Shown here: positions 12,693 to 23,904 of the stretch, piece after piece
Position numbering within the stretch: position 1 is the first letter of the stretch
Layout of the letters: each line of letters starts with the position of its first letter
Assembly: GCA_021613375.1 (NCBI GenBank)
Contig: CM038728.1
Coordinates: 35,283,799-35,347,798, forward strand
Direction of reading: 5' to 3'
From: Megaleporinus macrocephalus
Taxonomy: Eukaryota; Chordata; Actinopteri; Characiformes; Anostomidae
Length of the DNA: 64,000 nt
Translations under genes and position numbers: made by a program
The notes under the pieces: model-generated
Told to the model about the DNA's origin: nothing
Databases searched by the model: none
What the model saw: only the letters and a program-made list of their open reading frames with translations

Positions 12693-14857
12693 GGGCAGCT
12701 TCTCCATATCGCAATGTCCATTGTGCATACGTTCTATGTGTAAGTGAACATGGCGCTCTTAGCCATATGCACTGCCTGGCCTAACTCGGGACTGCTTGCC
12801 TCCACCTCGGGCTGCCAGAGAGGTGAGACTCCTTGCTTTCTCTGTGTCAACCTGAAGACCATCCAGTGCAATGAACTACACATGCTAACCTTGCTCCTCT
12901 GGCAGCAGTGCACCCAGGTGAGCACCAACACTTCCGTGATGCCTTCTTGAATGCCGGGTGTACCTTTCAAACCATCTCCACTGCCAGCTCCAAGCACCAC
13001 TATAAAATCTGGTGCATCCTTGGCTGTACATGACAGAAAGAAGATGACACAATAGCAACACATGAAAAACCTATGGAATGTCTATTACAAGCTCTAAATG
13101 GCTGTGATTTATCTACAATGGTCAAAACTGTTTTGGTGCATTAACATACTTTCAGAAAACCTAGACTATATTAGTAATTGAGAAAATTTTACCAAATGTT
13201 GTACCAAATTTTGGTATGTGGCCCAAACCAATGCTTATATCTAACAGGCATGATTTGTCAGTGGAAATAAAATGATAAATAAGATGATAAAATTAAATAA
13301 AATAATTTTGTTTGTAAATAAAGAGCTGTATGTTGATGTAAATCATAGAACAAACTAACCACATCTCCTCGTGTTCTCCACCAGTTCAGTGTTTCGGGAC
13401 CTGCGAAGTTACTCAGCCGGGTAACACTGCACACAATACAAAACACAATATTCAGGTCATCTCTAATTAACTTTATTCTCCTTAGTTCAGATAACACATT
13501 AGCATACACCTTTCGTTCCTCATCAAAGGTCTGAATACATTCACCTGTTCACTCCCATTTATTCAGCATAACGCTCCTCTAATTATGTTTGCTCATTTAT
13601 GGGGCTTAATTATAGAGAGAGCCAATAATTACAGGGATCGGGAAGGTGCGGGAGTTAGCGGTGGCTGATCGGTGCTGATGGTGTAATGTCCATATGATAG
13701 CGGCTCACCTGCAGAGAATCACAGGCAAAGTGATGCTGACGGTGACACCACGGGTGACCAAATACCAGAGCAATAGAGTTTAGTCCATGTTTATAGAAAG
13801 CAGTGAGTCGTACAGTCAAAACTCTCTAAATCAAATGTAGTATTTTGAGAATTTCAGTAATTTAACATAAAATAAGTCTACTAGATGAAATTTTTTTTTT
13901 TAACATTTTAAATTATTTTTTTATGGAATGTCCTTTATAGTGGACATCAGGACATTGTTGATGACATATTTCTTGTTTCCTGTTCTGCATCAGTCCAAAA
14001 CCCTTCAACAACATCAGCACCAACTCCATCCTAGAAAATAATGTAAACATTGTTTACCTTTTTTAAACCATTTCTACTTTTGGCAGTATTAGAAATATTT
14101 AAAATGCACTATATAGTAAAATAAACAGAAACAAATAACCTATTCTAAAGGTTATCGTTACTTTAATAAAATAAAAAAATCCAGGTTTAAACAGTTAAAA
14201 CCTGTGTTAGTCTCTCCAAACCTCGAGCCAAAGTTTCACACTTTCCACACGTAGTACCCAACTTCTCTTACAGTCCATTTCATTTTAATGTTCTATTTTT
14301 AAATGTACAATTATGTAAATTAAATAAAGAATAAATTAAATGAGTAATCAATTAAAAATAAATTAGTAATGAACTTACATGTTTACAGTCAAATTCCTGC
14401 CACCTGTGACATCATTAATTTCATCCACTACGAAGGAAATCAAAAAAAGTATATGGTTAGTATACAGTTAAACGTTTGTGAATATCAATAAAAATTGCTT
14501 TGAGAACTAGCCACAACAGTTTAATACCTAAAACAGATCAATTACAGGATTTAAAAACAAAACAAATATATATTATTTAACAGCTCTTCTCTCTCACTCC
14601 CACAAAATATGGTTACTGAGAGGCGGCCATATTTAAAAAGACAGAACTTCTGTTGTGAACGACACACCATAACACATCATACATCACTGGAGAGACCAGG
14701 ACGTCCTCTACATAGCACAACAGGTATTAGCTCGGTAGCTTATTTAGTTTTTAAAATATCTTTTGGAGACTCATGTCCCCTCCAGAGGGCAAAAATGAAT
14801 GACCAGGTCTTACGTGGGTATTGATACTAAATATATGATCAACATATAAAATTAGCT
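12693..14857. other. Unique region, partly AT-rich; no identified gene
   Basis: A 109-codon frame on the minus strand (12734-13063) and an 83-codon one (13258-13509) look less repetitive than most, but I recognise neither. On the plus strand CCCAG|GTGAGC near 12918 resembles a splice donor, with CTCCTCTGGCAG just before it as a possible acceptor, but no frame supports an exon. The interval 13570-13760 is mixed and could be conserved non-coding DNA. The interval 13860-14480 is AT-rich and featureless. Confidence 0.45.
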
Positions 14858-15013
14858 GTTAAAGCTGAAAAGTGTGATTAGTGAACATAGAAAATATGGT
14901 GAGCTTGCACTGCTCGGTAAGGAGAAGCAGAACCCATGTTACTAAATGTGCAGTTACACATTTGGGCCAGAGAGGTCTCCAAATCCCCAACACTTACATA
15001 GTGCAGCTTTAAC
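14858..15013. mobile_element. Candidate small inverted-repeat element (MITE-like), 156 bp
   Basis: The stretch starts GTTAAAGCTG and ends CAGCTTTAAC, a perfect 10-bp terminal inverted repeat. The right end (ACATAGTGCAGCTTTAA) resembles the ends of short non-autonomous DNA transposons that I recall as common in fish. I see no clear target-site duplication, so the borders are tentative. Confidence 0.45.
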
Positions 15014-15427
15014 AAGTCCACGCTATCTGAGACAACGTTGTAATGATTTATGCATGCAATTAGCATGATGCTAATGCTAATAAGCATTGATAGCATAGCT
15101 ACATCACTGGTTAATTGTTTGGACATGTACATAAATGCAAATTATACGTTTTTTCATGATATTAAAGATATTCTGATTAAAAGTCTAAAGCATAAATGCA
15201 GGTAGTGAAAAAAAAAAAAAAAAAAAAAACTATAAATAAAAACTCTAACGATACTTATCTGACTTACTGAGTGGACTAAATTGTATGATGTCAGAACTCA
15301 TGATGTCAGTTTTAACCTAACAGGCTAAACAATGCCATAGTTAATATCACCAGCTTCAATTAAAGCACTTATAAATATGATTGACTAGTAGGATGTGTCC
15401 AAATCCTAAATATCTATTTTTAGCTAT

Positions 15428-15493
<66 letters not shown>

Positions 15494-15640
15494 TGATTTG
15501 AGCCTAAAGGATGCTAAATGCATTTGGTTTTATTCACGAGTGGACAAAATAAATTTGACCATTTTTTTATTATTATATTTTCATTATTATTGTGGGGAAC
15601 TCTTTAGGGTCTTTATATAATTCCATATGCACTAAGTAAA
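15014..15640. repeat. AT-rich DNA with poly(A) and (TA)n tracts
   Basis: A run of about 21 A lies near 15209-15229 and an uninterrupted (TA)n tract of about 58 bp at 15433-15490. The rest is AT-rich unique sequence without a gene. Confidence 0.9.
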
Positions 15641-15795
15641 CATTTTCTATATAATTTAAACACAACAGCTGTTCTTTATATCCTGTGACAGCTTCATGGT
15701 GATTGGACCAATAGAAATGCTCCAAAATCACCTGGACTTAGGAGTTAAACCCTGTTACACTAGCTCACACTGAAAGTAAAGTATGACTCCAGAGT
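15641..15795 (+). repeat. Dispersed repeat family R1, copy 1
   Basis: It contains GGACCAATAGAAATGCTCCA preceded by a CAGCTGTTCT...GTGACAGCTTCATGGTGATT segment. The same order of motifs recurs at 49060-49210 (plus) and 23905-24045 (minus). The family is known to me as a recurrent fish repeat with no coding content. Its class is uncertain; it is possibly a non-autonomous DNA element. Confidence 0.75.
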
Positions 15796-16640
15796 TGAGT
15801 GTGATAGTTTAGCTACTGCTCAGACTCTCCCTCGCTGGAGAGACGGCTACAGTGCTGATCCCCAGCGTCCTCTACAGCCCCTCCATTCTCTCCTCTCTTC
15901 CTCTCCAGCGCCTGGCTGTCCTCTCCCCTCTCCTCCGGGCTTTCATAAGACAAAGACGGCCGCTCGAGCGCTAAATGTTTTCGCTGGCACCTTCGGCTCT
16001 CGGAGCGGAGCGCGATTCACAGCTCGCTGCTCGTTTGAAAGCGGAGCAGCTCCTCTGTTGTGGACGGCGAGTAACTGTGTGCGCTTTGGCGAGAGCGTGA
16101 TGAGCATGTGCCATGCTGCAGGCCAGAACGAGGACGCCACACAAACAAAGCTCCGTACCACTGGGGTGCTGGGATGCGAGCGTGGACACACTCCAGGTTG
16201 CCATGGTGATGCAGCGATGCTGACCAGTGACTGCGAACGCCATCAGAATGTAAGAGCGGGCTGAAGAGCAGACAGCCGGCGTTTTCATCACACAAACATA
16301 AACAGCCCTCTCTCGGTCCAGCCGCCCGGCCCACCGCGTCAATCAACTCCACTCACTACCGGATAAAAGCTGCCGCGGCATCATAAAACACAGACATGGA
16401 CTGCTTCAGGACAGCTGGAGGACGACAGCGCTGCGGGGGGCTTGTTTATTCTGCGCTACTCGGCCTACTCGTTCTAACAAACAAACAAAAACGAGGTCAG
16501 TTAATCAGCAAAGACGAAGAATCTCCAGAAACATGTGAGAGAAACACGACCCAGTACTTCAGCTCCTCTTCTTTCAATCAGGTCTAACTAACACTGATCT
16601 GAACTCAATAGAATCAAACTTTCAGTAGAACTTACTGAAT
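15796..16640. other. GC/CpG-rich unique island
   Basis: From about 15820 to 16480 the sequence is clearly richer in GC and CpG than its surroundings (for example 15950-16030 and 16310-16440). Several overlapping frames on both strands are open here, as expected in GC-rich DNA, but none shows a protein-family motif. The 63-codon frame at 16396-16587 starts with a hydrophobic stretch resembling a signal peptide (LVYSALLGLLVL), yet I do not recognise it. It could be a CpG island or first-exon region of an unseen gene, or conserved non-coding DNA. Confidence 0.4.
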
Positions 16641-17440
16641 TTATCAGTACATCATTCAATTAGTGTCAGAAACACCCACCTAGTACGTCCACTGATTGGC
16701 CACTTTATTGGAAACGCCTACCTTCAGTTTTCACTAACTGGCCACTTTATTAGAAACACCCACCTTGTGTTTCCACTAACTGGCCACTTTATTAGAAACA
16801 CCCACCTTGAGTTTTCACTAACTGGCCACTTTATTGGAAACACGTCCCTTCTACTTCCACTAACTGGCCACTTTATTAGAAACACGTCCCTTGTACTTCC
16901 ACTAACGTGCCACTTTATTAGAAACACCTACCTTGAGTTTTCAATAACTGGCCACTTTATTAGAAACACGTCCCTTGTACTTCCACTAACTGGCCACTTT
17001 ATTAGAAACACGTCCCTTGTACTTCCACTAACTGGCCACTTTATTAGAAACACCTACCTTGAGTTTCCACCAACTGGCCACTTTATTAGAAACACCTACC
17101 TTTAATTTTCACTAACTGGACACTTTATTAGAAACACCCACCTTGTGTTCCCACTAACTGGCCACTTTATTAGAAACACCCACCTTGTGTTTCCACTAAC
17201 TGGCCACTTTATTAGAAACACCCACCTTGTGTTTCCACTAACTGGCCACTTTATTAGAAACACCTACCTTCAGTTTTCACTAACTGGCCACTTTATTAGA
17301 AACACCTACCTTTAGTTTTCACTAACTGGCCACTTTATTAGAAACACCAACCTTGTGTTTCCACTAACTGGCCACTTTATTAGAAACACCCACCTTGTGT
17401 TTTCACTAACTGGCCACTTTATTAGAAACACCTGCCCTGT
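16641..17440. repeat. 42-bp minisatellite with TGGCCACTTTATTAGAAACA core, about 19 copies
   Basis: The unit is GTTTCCACTAAC followed by TGGCCACTTTATTAGAAACA and CCCACCTTGT (42 bp; successive TGGCC at 16697 and 16739). Flank variants are TGTGTTTCC, GAGTTTTC and GTACTTCC. The core resembles the terminal repeat of a widespread fish Tc1-like element (GGCCACTTTATTAGGTACAC). Because 42 is a multiple of 3, frames of 14-residue repeats stay open on both strands; these are not genes. Confidence 0.95.
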
Positions 17441-18299
17441 ACTTGGATGTCTAACACAAACTGAGCATCAACCAGTGAGTTACAGTGTCTTGTCGTAACC
17501 CAGAGAGATGGTGAGGGGAGGGGCTTCTGATAAAGTTGCAGGTGCATTTAATTGTATGTTAATTAGATTTTGAGCTGATGATCTGAATCGATTGATCTTT
17601 TCTTTGTTGGTGTTTGAAGGCCTCGTGTGTGGTGGACGGAAGAAGGGCGCCCCCCTGCTGGTTGAGATGCTGATGTCAGATTTTGTGTGTAGTGGAAACA
17701 GCTGTAGTCTCAACAACATGCTTTCTGTTCCTCATCCAGGTGACTTGGAGTATCTCTCAAACACTCCAAACTCGGCCACAATGACACAACAACCCCCTGG
17801 AGATGTTTGAGTGTACGCGTGTCCACCTGGTTGTGCGTGGAGTGGGTCTGATTCAGACGGGCCTGGATCCCGGTGTTTACTCCTCTCTGATGTGCTTTCG
17901 TTTATTCAGGTGGCTCTGGCCACTCGCCACGCTCTTTCATCTTTCGGCTGCCGCTGACGGCGGCTCTCATGCCGTCTATTATAACTTGAGTGTTTTTTAG
18001 AGCTGCCATTGAACTCCAGCGTCTGCTTTGCATGTTTAAAAGAGGGGGGCATGCGGGGGGGCGAGGGGGGTTCCTCTCAATAAATTGTGAAAAGCTCTTA
18101 TCCAGATTGCTCAGACAAAGGAACCGAGCCTCATTTGCACACGGATGTGGAACTGATTGCTTTGATTTTTTCATATGCTCCTCCCAAACCTCAGCAGGAT
18201 GTGGTCCTCTGCACTTCTAGCCTCGACTCAGGTCACAAAAGCTGCCCATCAAAGAGCTGGAGACACCTCTTGCCTTGTAGAGTTCTTTAAAGTTCTTCT
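17441..18299. other. Unique region, candidate conserved non-coding islands
   Basis: It has no recognised gene; the short overlapping frames look like chance. The intervals 17500-17640 and 17860-18220 are smooth unique sequences containing TTAATTAGATTTTGAG and a stretch from 18085 to 18180 rich in motifs typical of enhancers (TTGCTCAGACAAAGG, CTCATTTGCACAC). A purine-rich GGGGGG cluster lies at 18044-18070. Confidence 0.35.
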
Positions 18300-18925
18300 A
18301 AAACAACTCTAAAGACTTGTTTTGTTCCCCTGCCTTACCAAGTCAGGACTGACTTAATAACCTAGTCCTGAGGCAGGTCAGCTTGACCCTGGAGATCATT
18401 CTACAGCACTTAAACAGTCCTGGAACCGATGTTCTGTTTGAAGACTTTAGCTCAGAATTCAATATCATCAGTGCTAGAGCTCCTGCACGTCAAGCTGTTG
18501 GTGCCAGTTTCCATGTACCAGTGAATTGAATTGTGGGTTTCCTGACAAATAGAAGATTCCTGGTTTGGCTAGGAAAACTCAAGTCAGACCCCTGGACCCT
18601 TAGTACTGGAGTACCACAAGGTTGTGTGCTCTGAACCCTAAAAACCAACGACTGCATCTCAAAGGAACCAGCTGTGAAGATCCTGAAGTTTGCAGATGAC
18701 ACCACCGTGATGGGCCTCATAGCCAAGCAGGTGGTGCCCTGGTGCAGCAGCAACCAACTGATGACCAACACGCAAATGCCAGTAGAGGTAGTAGTGGACT
18801 TCAGGTGCACCTCCTCATCTCCTCTCAACATCAGTGGCTCTGTGGATTCCACTGTGAAGCCACTCAGGCTCCTATGCACCACCATATCCAGGCATCTGAA
18901 GTGGGAGCGGTGGGAGAGATATTCT
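18300..18925 (+). pseudogene. Degraded LINE reverse-transcriptase fragment (L2/CR1-like)
   Basis: This is a relic of the non-LTR retrotransposon ORF2 reverse transcriptase, the enzyme that copies element RNA into DNA at the insertion site. Reading along the plus strand: FEDFSSEFNII at 18437-18469, standing for the usual YLDFSSAFNTII block; TGVPQGCVL followed by a stop at 18605-18637, the GVPQG fingers/palm block; then KILKFADDTTV with the catalytic F-A-D-D motif at 18689-18700. It continues through VVDFR and TTISRHLKWE, the region before the usual thumb domain. Frames shift between blocks, stops interrupt it, and both ends are missing, so it is dead. It is followed directly by a 41-bp array. 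One unit-like stretch of that array, CCTTACCAAGTCAGGACTGA, is already present at 18331 within or beside the relic. The assignment to reverse transcriptase is firm; the clade is inferred from the SSAFNT, GVPQG and FADDTTV style. Confidence 0.85.
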
Positions 18926-20294
18926 TGTCTTACCAACTCAGGACTGACTTAATTATCTTTATTCCATGTCTTACCAACTCAGGACTGACTTAATTATCTC
19001 GTTTCCATGTCTTACCTACTCATGACTGACTAATTATCTCGTTTCCATGTCTTACCAACGCAGGACTAAATTATCTCGTTTCCATGTCTTACCAACTCAG
19101 GACTGACTTAATTATCTCGTTTCCATGTCTTACCAACTCAGGACTGACTTAATTATCTCGTTTCCATGTCTTACCAACTCAGGACTGACTTAATTATCTT
19201 TATTCCATGTCTTACCAACTCAGGACTGACTTAATTATCTCGTTTCCATGTCTTACCAACTCAGGACTGACTTAATTATCTCGTTTCCATGTCTTACCAA
19301 CGCAGGACTAAATTATCTCGTTTCCATGTCTTACCAACTCAGGACTGACTTAATTATCTCGTTTCCATGTCTTACCTACTCATGACTGACTAATTATCTC
19401 GTTTCCATGTCTTACCAACGCAGGACTAAATTATCTCGTTTCCATGTCTTACCAACTCAGGACTGACTTAATTATCTCGTTTCCATGTCTTACCAACTCA
19501 GGACTGACTTAATTATCTCGTTTCCATGTCTTACCAACGCAGGACTAAATTATCTCGTTTCCATGTCTTACCAACTCAGGACTGACTTAATTATCTCGTT
19601 TCCATGTCTTACCAACTCAGGACTGACTTAATTATCTCGTTTCCATGTCTTACCAACGCAGGACTAAATTATCTCATTTCCATGTCTTACCAACTCAGGA
19701 CTGACTTAATTATCTCATTTCCATGTCTTACCAACTCAGGACTGACTTAATTATCTTGTTTCCATGTCTTACCTGCTCAGGAGTGACTTAATTATCTCGT
19801 TTCCATGTCTTACCAACTCATGACTGACTAATTATCTCGTTTCCATGTCTTACCAACTCAGGACTGACTTAGTTATCTTGTTTCCATGTCTTACCAGCTC
19901 AGGAGTGACTAAATTATCTCGTTTCCATGTCTTACCAACTCAGAACTGACTTAATTATCTCATTTCCATGTCTTACCAACTCAGGACTGACTTAATTATC
20001 TTGTTTCCATGTCTTACCTGCTCAGGAGTGACTTAATTATCTCGTTTCCATGTCTTACCAACTCATGACTGACTAATTATCTCGTTTCCATGTCTTACCA
20101 ACTCAGGACTGACTTAGTTATCTTGTTTCCATGTCTTACCAGCTCAGGAGTGACTAAATTATCTCGTTTCCATGTCTTACCAACTCAGAACTGACTTAAT
20201 TATCTCATTTCCATGTCTTACCAACACAGGACTGACTAATTATCTCATTTCCATATCTTACCAACTCAGGGCTGACTTAATTATCTCGTTTCAC
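18926..20294. repeat. 41-bp minisatellite CTTACCAACTCAGGACTGAC, about 34 copies
   Basis: The unit is CTTACCAACTCAGGACTGAC then TTAATTATCTCGTTTCCATGT (41 bp), with a recurrent 37-bp variant in which CGCAGGACTAAATTATC replaces the longer middle. Blocks are duplicated: 19800-19975 closely repeats at 20040-20215. The array abuts the LINE relic on its left. Confidence 0.95.
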
Positions 20295-20309
20295 CTTCAG
20301 TTCTGTGTT

Positions 20310-20650
20310 CAGCTTTAGAGACTTCACACTGAACATGTTGTTCAATGTGGTTGTTGTTGTAACTTTATGTGTTGATAACGTTTAAACCAGAAGAGATATT
20401 ACAAATCTGATTAAATCAATCAATTTCTGATAAAGTTCTGATCTTCTTTGATCTGCTACACGACCACCTTCCCATTGGACAAAACTTACCTTTGATCCAA
20501 CATGGTGGCTTTCAAGATGGCGGGCACATTCGGGATGTAATCTTAAAGATAGCCCCCCTCACCCATTACTTGCTGGGGTATTCAGATACGTCATTTACCC
20601 TTTCTGAAATAAAAGAGTGTCCTAAGACTTTTGACTCACCCTGTACATCG
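20310..20650 (-). repeat. Dispersed repeat family R2, copy 1 (minus)
   Basis: On the minus strand it reads GGGTGAGTCAAAAGTCTTAG, then GACGTATCTGAATACCCCAG, AATGGGAAGGTGGTCGTGTA and GATCAAAGAAGATCAGAACT. The same succession occurs on the plus strand at 44945-45245, and its second half at 47562-47745. The start resembles mariner-type ends (GTCAAAAGTCT), but no transposase frame remains. The plus-strand stretch AACATGGTGGCTTTCAAGAT belongs to this copy only. Confidence 0.8.
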
Positions 20651-20775
20651 CAGCTGCATTCAGTCTTCAGTCGGAGTTCAGAGTTTCACTACAGGCGACT
20701 TCATCAAGTTCAGACCCTTTAAATCTACCGAGCTCAACAAGGAGACCACTCAGAGCAGACGAGCATGCTGGACGC
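20651..20775. other. Short unique spacer
   Basis: About 120 bp between repeat R2 and the TTGTT tract with no recognised feature. Confidence 0.5.
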
Positions 20776-20926
20776 TGTTGTTTGGTTGTTTTGTTGTTTG
20801 GTTGTTTTATTGTTTGGTTGTTTGGTTGTTTTGTTGTTGTGTTGTTTTGTTGTTGTGTTGTTTTGTTGTTTTGTTGTTTTGTTGTTTTGTTGTTGTTTTG
20901 TTGTTTTGTTGTTGTGTTGTTGTGAT
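20776..20926. repeat. (TTGTT/GTTGTTTT)n simple repeat
   Basis: Interrupted TTG/TTTG repeats. The Val/Phe/Cys frames on plus and Asn/Thr/Gln/Lys frames on minus over this tract are artefacts. Confidence 0.95.
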
Positions 20927-21489
20927 AATAAATCTGTGATGAATAAAAAGATGCTGGTCTGGGAATGAACATGCTGCTGGTATAAACACACGCAGCAGTT
21001 AATTCTAAGAAAATAAACCAGGATCAGAAAAATTTAAACTTTAAACGTCCTGCTCGGCTTCACATGCTATGCTAATGCTAACTGCAATGCAAATGTTCAG
21101 GTCTCGGTGTCTAAGCCTCCTCTTTACGGCGCTCCTTCAGAAGTGCCGGTTTGGAGAAGGGACGGAGAGCCGGGCTGCTCTGAGCAGCCGTGCGGTTTGG
21201 GATTAGACGTCATGGTGGCGGGTTTTGGAAAAGCGATGGAGTCGCCCGAGTCCGCGGTGAATAACTTAGCACAATGAGGGTCCCTCTTTATCCCTTATGG
21301 CTTTCTGGAGGGGGTCCACTTCAACCCCTCTCAATCTGGAGGGGATTTGTGCTGGAAACAGATCCAAGATTCCGGAGAGTGTGGAGACACGACTGGCCAC
21401 AATAGTTTCATCAGAAGTGTGTTAACACAACAACAACAGAGTTGATAAATAAACAATATACAATATACTAAATTATAAAACAGAAAATA
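20927..21489. other. Unique region, partly GC-rich
   Basis: No gene is recognised. The interval 21110-21400 is smooth and mixed (for example GACGTCATGGTGGCGGG near 21206) and could be conserved non-coding DNA. TAAACAATATACAATATAC borders the next GA tract. Confidence 0.4.
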
Positions 21490-21492
21490 AAC

Positions 21493-21543
<51 letters not shown>

Positions 21544-21695
21544 ACAGAAATAGATAAGAGATACGAGTGAAGAGAGTAAAGGATGTACATAGAAACAAAG
21601 AAAAAGAAATACAAGAGGGGAGAGTGTAAAAGATAAAGAGCCAGAGAGAGAAAGGGAAGATGCAAGGAAGAGAAAGTCACAGAAAAGTGAGAGAG

Positions 21696-21758
<63 letters not shown>

Positions 21759-22138
21759 AAGAGAGGTAAGGGAAAAGAAAGAGAGAGGAAGTGAGAGAGA
21801 GAGAGAGAAAGAGATAGAGGTGGGAAAAAAGAAAGAGAGAGAGGAAGAGAGTGAATGAGAGAAGAGAGAGAAAAAGAGAAAGAGGGGTGTCAGAAAAGAA
21901 AGAGAGAGAAAGAGAGAGAGGGGTGTCGGAAAAAAGTGAGAGAGAGAAAGAGAAAGAGAGGTGAAAGAAAAGAAAGAGAGAAAGAGAAAGAGAGGTGAAA
22001 GAAAAGAAAGAGAGAGAAAGGAGAGAGAGAGAGAGAAAGAGAGGGAGGTGGGGGAAAAGAGAGAGAGAGAGAGAGGAAGAGAGAGAATGAAAGAAGAGAG
22101 AGAGAGGGAGAGAGAGAGAGACAGAGGGGGGGGGGGGT
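21490..22138. repeat. (GA)n/(GAAA)n purine tract ending in poly(G)
   Basis: Pure GA runs lie near 21499-21533 and 21699-21741, with AAAGAGAGAG and GGGGTGTCAGAAAAG variants. A block GAAAGAGAGGTGAAAGAAAA is repeated near 21950-22010. The tract ends with about 11 G at 22127-22137. Confidence 0.95.
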
Positions 22139-22719
22139 CTAAAGGTGAACTTCCTGGACAGCCTGAGCCAAAAAAATTACCTTCATTGCTCCGGTCAGAG
22201 AAAATCTCAGAAAGGGCAGAACGAGGGCCGGACCTTCCGCCAGGTCAACACATGAAGAGGAGGATGGCGTTCCATTTTTAATATTCCAGTATAACGAGTT
22301 TCAGCGTTCCCTCTAAAAGGTCATCTTTCCTGCATTAATTATCCATACGCTGATTCCGTACATTATTCAGCGCTCCGGATCAGACTGCTCCCGCCAGCGC
22401 TCGCTCCAGCCGAGCCGCTTTACATGCTACTGTTCGCCGATCGCAGATATCAATACCATTCCAACTCCGGAACGCTCAGTCAGACGGGAACGCTCAGTCA
22501 GACGGGAACGCTGAGCTTGTGTACAGCTTCCGATGGGACGCGTGGTTTTCATACACTCATCGTTAAATTTGTTCAGTCAGCTTAGATGACAGTGATATGA
22601 ATCTAGCAGAAACACTCAAATAACTAAGTGGGATATCAAAGCAACTACCTGGGGTACTATAGCAACCGCCTCGCAACAGCATAACAACCATATTAACAAC
22701 GTTGATTGTGAGATCATCT
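22139..22719. other. Unique island, candidate conserved non-coding element
   Basis: The interval 22150-22500 is smooth unique sequence with homeodomain-style TAAT motifs (GCATTAATTATCCATACGCT at about 22333). It contains a short tandem duplication, GGAACGCTCAGTCAGACG, near 22468-22510. Past 22600 there is a fragment (TATAGCAACCGCC) of the same type as the array at 27546. There is no open frame of note. Confidence 0.4.
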
Positions 22720-23440
22720 GAGACCTAAACATCGAGACAGACCTTCATTTTGAGTCTGTAAATGTGATGGGACAGGAGCCAACTTGAAGTCTGGAAAACG
22801 ACCGGAGAGAAGTTGAGCCACGCTGTCTGGATAGACTCCCACAGTTTTGTGGTATTTGTAGGTGCAGGATCTCTGTGTGGATGGACCTCTACACCATATC
22901 CCATAAAAGATCTCTCCAGAATGCTCCTCCAACCAATTCTGGAGAACTTGAGCTCAATGGCACGGAGCATAGTCCTGCTGGAATATTCCACCATTGTTGA
23001 GGTCCATGAAGGGCTCTACATGTTCACCAAGTAGTGAAACAAAGTGGGGACTGGTCCATTACTTGTTTAGGTGGACCAGTGGACCAAACCCAAGCCAAGA
23101 GAACTCTACCCACACTGGTATGGAACCACAGTGCCTTGTTGACCATTGGGGTCTAGGGCTTCTGTGCCACACATGAGCCCCAACATCAGCTCAAAACAAT
23201 CAGTACCGAAACTAATCGGACCCACACCACAGGTTCCAGGTGTGCTGGAGTTAACAGAGACACTCTGGTGGGTCTTCTGCTCCTGTGGAAGCTGCGGGAT
23301 ATCAAGTGGGACCTCCAGCACAATTCTAGCCAGACACCGATGGTCATGAACATTAAGCACCGATGGGTGGCAATGCCTTCTATGACGTATTCCCAGTACA
23401 AACGTCGGTCCCAGCACTCTCTGAGCAGAAGCCAGGAATT
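22720..23440 (-). pseudogene. Tc1/mariner-type transposase relic
   Basis: This is a dead copy of a Tc1-family DDE transposase, the enzyme that cuts and pastes the element. Reading along the minus strand: RRPTRVSLLTPAH (forward 23240-23285) matches the basic linker before the catalytic domain. The block GIFQQDYAPCH (22960-22992) is the second catalytic-aspartate block, usually QQDNAPCH, and is followed by QNW-EEHSGE. Then PAPTNTTKLWESIQTAW (near 22835-22885) is the C-terminal helix region. Stops and frameshifts separate the blocks. The stretch normally carrying DLNPIEHLWD, with the third catalytic residue, appears to be missing between EEHSGE and PAPTN. Neither an N-terminal helix-turn-helix nor terminal repeats are clear. 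A fragment of another fish repeat follows at 23445. Several frames overlap it on both strands; only the minus-strand ones make sense. Confidence 0.85.
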
Positions 23441-23444
23441 ACAC

Positions 23445-23660
23445 TGGACACCAGGCCACAGTGGGTAGTGCTGTCTCCTCACAGCCGGAAAGGCTTTGGG
23501 TCCGATTGGCGACCAAGGTTTCTTAGACTTCTCTGGTTTCCTCCAAAGAGATGCAGTCAGGCTTGTTGGAGATGCTAAATTGCCCCCCAGGTGTAAGTGT
23601 GAATGTAGCTGACTGGAGTACATGGTGTCCTGGACTACATAAGGCGAGTGCATGATGTGT
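23445..23660 (+). repeat. tRNA-like dispersed fish repeat, headless copy
   Basis: The sequence runs GTGCTGTCTCCTCACAGCCG, then GGGTCCGATTGGC (like a pol III B box, usual form GGTTCGATTCC), GGTTTCCTCCAAAGAGATGC and TTGGAGATGCTAAATTGCCC. I recognise this order from a very common fish repeat whose intact head reads GGTGGTGTAGTGGTTAGCAC. Here the head (A box) is missing. It is the same family that seems to have founded the 20-bp arrays. Confidence 0.7.
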
Positions 23661-23904
23661 AGAACCCTTAAACTGACACCTCTGACTGGTTTGACGAAAA
23701 CACTACATCTTTAAACTTTGTAAACGTTCTTCACTGTCTCACATCTAATTTACAGCTTTGGCACCACCACCAGCTTGGCCCAAGCCCGGTTGTCCAGGGA
23801 TTAGTCTTCATCCCTGCTGTCCAAATCCAGCAGCATCTGTGAAGGTCTTAACGCCTCCTTTCACTCCTGACTCCGAGTCTATCTCGCAAACATTCCTTAA
23901 TATT
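23661..23904. other. Unique spacer
   Basis: About 240 bp without a recognised feature. Confidence 0.5.

Noticed and set aside
12734..13063. 109-codon minus frame and splice-like CCCAG|GTGAGC on plus
   Set aside because: No family motif was recognised, and the strand of the splice-like sites disagrees with the frame; left as unique DNA.
15943..16352. Several overlapping minus frames (82-123 codons) as exons of a host gene
   Set aside because: All frames are open because of high GC content; no consistent frame, motif or splice structure could be seen.
16396..16587. Small secreted-protein gene suggested by a hydrophobic N-terminus
   Set aside because: It is a 63-codon frame in GC-rich DNA with many overlapping open frames and no family match that I know.
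23186..23653. 155-codon frame taken as one gene
   Set aside because: Part of it lies over the minus-strand Tc1 relic and the rest reads backwards through the tRNA-like repeat; only the relic blocks are meaningful.
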